From positions 1 through 27,669 of the IMG/VR virus record IMGVR_UViG_3300020215_000124: a stretch of 27,669 bases of DNA. One strand, given 5' to 3'. This document shows, piece after piece, positions 27,629 through 27,669 of the stretch; position 1 is the stretch's first letter; every line of letters starts with the position of its first letter. The notes beneath the pieces are model-generated. The model ran no database searches and was not told the origin of the DNA. It saw only the letters and a list, made by a program, of their open reading frames with translations. The DNA is from a virus. A program made the translations under genes and the position numbers.

Positions 27629-27669
27629 GTGGGTCCTTCCCCCTGGACCCGAACGGTGGCCAATGGCCG
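27621..27669 (+). CDS. Start of a further late gene (partial)
   Basis: GTG at 27621 opens a frame that overlaps the end of the Z-like gene and reads VREWVLPPGPERWPMA to the window edge. AGGG lies about 9 bases upstream. The wording looks like a real protein start, but too little is visible to name it. Confidence 0.4.
   Translation, partial: MREWVLPPGPERWPMA

Overview
This window is part of a temperate-type (lambdoid-like) bacteriophage or prophage genome. The DNA is GC-rich, the genes are tightly packed and many share ATGA, GTGA or TGATG stop/start overlaps. The host cannot be named from sequence alone. The GC content, the AGGAGG-type ribosome binding sites and the families present (ERF, YqaJ, NinB, ThyX, DUF6378, RyR, MUG113) fit a GC-rich proteobacterium. 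No integrase, terminase, portal or capsid gene is visible, so lysogeny is inferred from the immunity region only.

Layout. (1) Positions 1-5826, minus strand: one long leftward early operon driven by a TTGACA-17-TAATCT promoter at 5860-5888. It carries, in transcription order, small unknown genes, a CsrA-like regulator with an unusual insertion, lipobox-bearing proteins, more small unknowns, then a recombination module (ERF annealing protein, YqaJ exonuclease, NinB, YbcO-type nuclease). (2) Positions 5827-7265: the immunity region, with a zinc-ribbon membrane protein and a short HTH repressor without a peptidase domain on the minus strand, and a Cro/YdaS-like protein on the plus strand. Two operator regions of almost identical architecture flank the repressor transcript; cro appears to be leaderless. 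(3) Positions 7266-8001: no convincing gene. (4) Positions 8002-22373, plus strand: the rightward early/middle operon. It carries small genes, an ECF sigma factor fused to an AP2/HNH-like module, an initiator-like CAT-anticodon tRNA with a long variable arm followed by a structured RNA-like element, a DNA adenine methylase, ThyX, a ParB-like protein, a helicase, a TOPRIM primase, a RyR-domain protein, a nuclease and candidate late regulators. (5) Positions 22363-22594: a late-control region with 10-bp phased repeats, a TTGACT-17-TAATCT promoter, a ribosome binding site feeding an ATG-TAG minimal ORF, and an intrinsic terminator just before the late genes. (6) Positions 22595-27669: structural genes, comprising a 1092-residue LamG/Kelch-like protein with a C-terminal 20-residue repeat tract, three tail-type proteins and the first codons of a further gene.

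How it may work together. The repressor and Cro compete at paired sites at both promoters. The left operon supplies recombination and host-modulating functions. The right operon supplies replication (helicase, primase, ParB), nucleotide metabolism (ThyX), DNA modification (Dam) and a chain of regulators. Late genes are probably switched on at 22410-22438, possibly by antitermination through the terminator at 22552-22581. The sigma fusion, the odd tRNA with its neighbouring RNA element, and the phased-repeat late promoter are the parts least explained by known phage biology.
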